A stretch of 6,578 bases of DNA from Auritidibacter sp. Marseille-P8566 (GTDB lineage: Bacteria; Bacteroidota; Bacteroidia; Flavobacteriales; Flavobacteriaceae): positions 1 through 6,578 of the forward strand of contig CALPQA020000106.1 of NCBI GenBank assembly GCA_943325595.2. Reading direction: 5' to 3'. Below, piece after piece: positions 6,309 to 6,578 of this stretch (its first letter is position 1; each line of letters opens with the position of its first letter). A program made the translations under genes and the position numbers. The notes beneath the pieces were generated by a model. That model saw only the letters and a list, made by a program, of their open reading frames with translations, was not told where the DNA came from and searched no databases.

Positions 6309-6316
6309 TTACTTTG
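6309..6316 (+). promoter_or_regulatory. Probable -7 promoter element of the dipeptidase-like gene
   Basis: TTACTTTG at 6309-6316 resembles the Bacteroidota -7 consensus TAnnTTTG and is identical to the octamer at 186-193. A start site just downstream would give a leader of roughly 15 bases before the ATG at 6338, a usual length. No clear TTG is found at the expected -33 distance. The position right after a strong terminator supports a fresh transcription unit here. Confidence 0.4.
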
Positions 6317-6337
6317 TAGTATAAAAAGAAAATAGTT

Positions 6338-6578
6338 ATGAAATCAATTGTTAAAGGTTCTATTATACTGGTTTTTTTCCTTTTAGTTTCCTGCAGTCCA
6401 AAAATGGTTTACCAAAAACCTATGGAAAGCGATCCAAATTCACATACAAAAGAAACTTCAGTAATTGCAAAAATTCCTTTAGAAGCAGTAAATGACACTA
6501 CATTTGTTAATCTCAATGACTACAGTCAGGATTTTGTTTACGATATGAAATACGCTACAGCAGCTAATTTCTTAAAAG
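6338..6578 (+). CDS. VanX/DdpX-like D-Ala-D-Ala dipeptidase lipoprotein, N-terminal part only
   Basis: An open frame starts at the ATG at 6338 and runs 80 codons to the window end without a stop. The N-terminus is a type II signal peptide: MKSIVKG, a hydrophobic core, and lipobox LVSC with lipidated Cys19. After a polar spacer comes FVNLNDYSQDFVYDMKYATAANFLK (about 56-80). This is the characteristic start of peptidase family M15D, the zinc D-alanyl-D-alanine dipeptidases (VanX, DdpX), whose F-V-Y-D-M-K-Y-A-T segment is strongly conserved. The zinc ligands and catalytic glutamate lie beyond the window. In resistance gene clusters VanX removes D-Ala-D-Ala; in bacteria without vanHA the enzyme more often recycles or scavenges wall dipeptide. 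No vanH or vanA gene is visible here. An A-rich run precedes the start codon. The family call rests on a short segment. Confidence 0.75.
   Translation, partial: MKSIVKGSIILVFFLLVSCSPKMVYQKPMESDPNSHTKETSVIAKIPLEAVNDTTFVNLNDYSQDFVYDMKYATAANFLK

Noticed and set aside
6338..6578. Vancomycin resistance gene
   Set aside because: A VanX-like N-terminus alone does not indicate resistance. No vanH, vanA or vanRS gene is visible, and the lipoprotein signal points to an envelope role.

Overview
The window looks like chromosomal DNA from a Flavobacterium-like member of the Bacteroidota. The reasons are its AT-rich sequence, A-rich translation starts with little Shine-Dalgarno signal, and candidate -7 promoter elements of the TTACTTTG type. 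Signal peptides end in ...SQ/..AQ, one lipoprotein carries an acidic surface-export signal after its cysteine, and a tRNA gene has no encoded CCA. All protein genes are on the + strand. I see no mobile element, CRISPR array or phage gene.

Layout. (1) 1-101: the 3' part of tRNA-Arg(TCT) and its terminator. (2) 102-454: a non-coding stretch with weak promoter-like motifs and a perfect 13-bp inverted repeat. (3) 455-1920: a tight three-gene cluster. It encodes a small outer-membrane beta-barrel protein, a YtxH-type glycine-zipper protein and a coiled-coil lipoprotein, and a UUCG-capped terminator at 2003-2030 closes it. The composition suggests an envelope or stress module. (4) 2031-2308: a non-coding leader region. 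(5) 2309-4069: a large lipoprotein with three Big_5-type Ig-like modules and a C-terminal DUF3494 ice-binding domain. (6) 4127-6127: an OmpA-family protein with an N-terminal beta-barrel, a degenerate OmpA-like domain, an Ig-like linker and a canonical OmpA C-terminal domain. A hairpin separates genes 5 and 6, and two tandem terminators follow. (7) 6338-6578: the start of a lipoprotein resembling a VanX-type D-Ala-D-Ala dipeptidase, cut by the window edge.

How the parts may work together. The most interesting unit is the adjacent DUF3494 lipoprotein and two-OmpA-domain barrel protein. The first appears to be displayed on the cell surface on an Ig stalk, because its lipobox is followed by AKDDF, which resembles the Bacteroidota lipoprotein export signal. 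The second should span the outer membrane and hold peptidoglycan through its last domain. A surface-anchored ice-binding or adhesive system with a cell-wall-linked partner is a reasonable inference, but the sequence alone does not prove interaction or ice binding.
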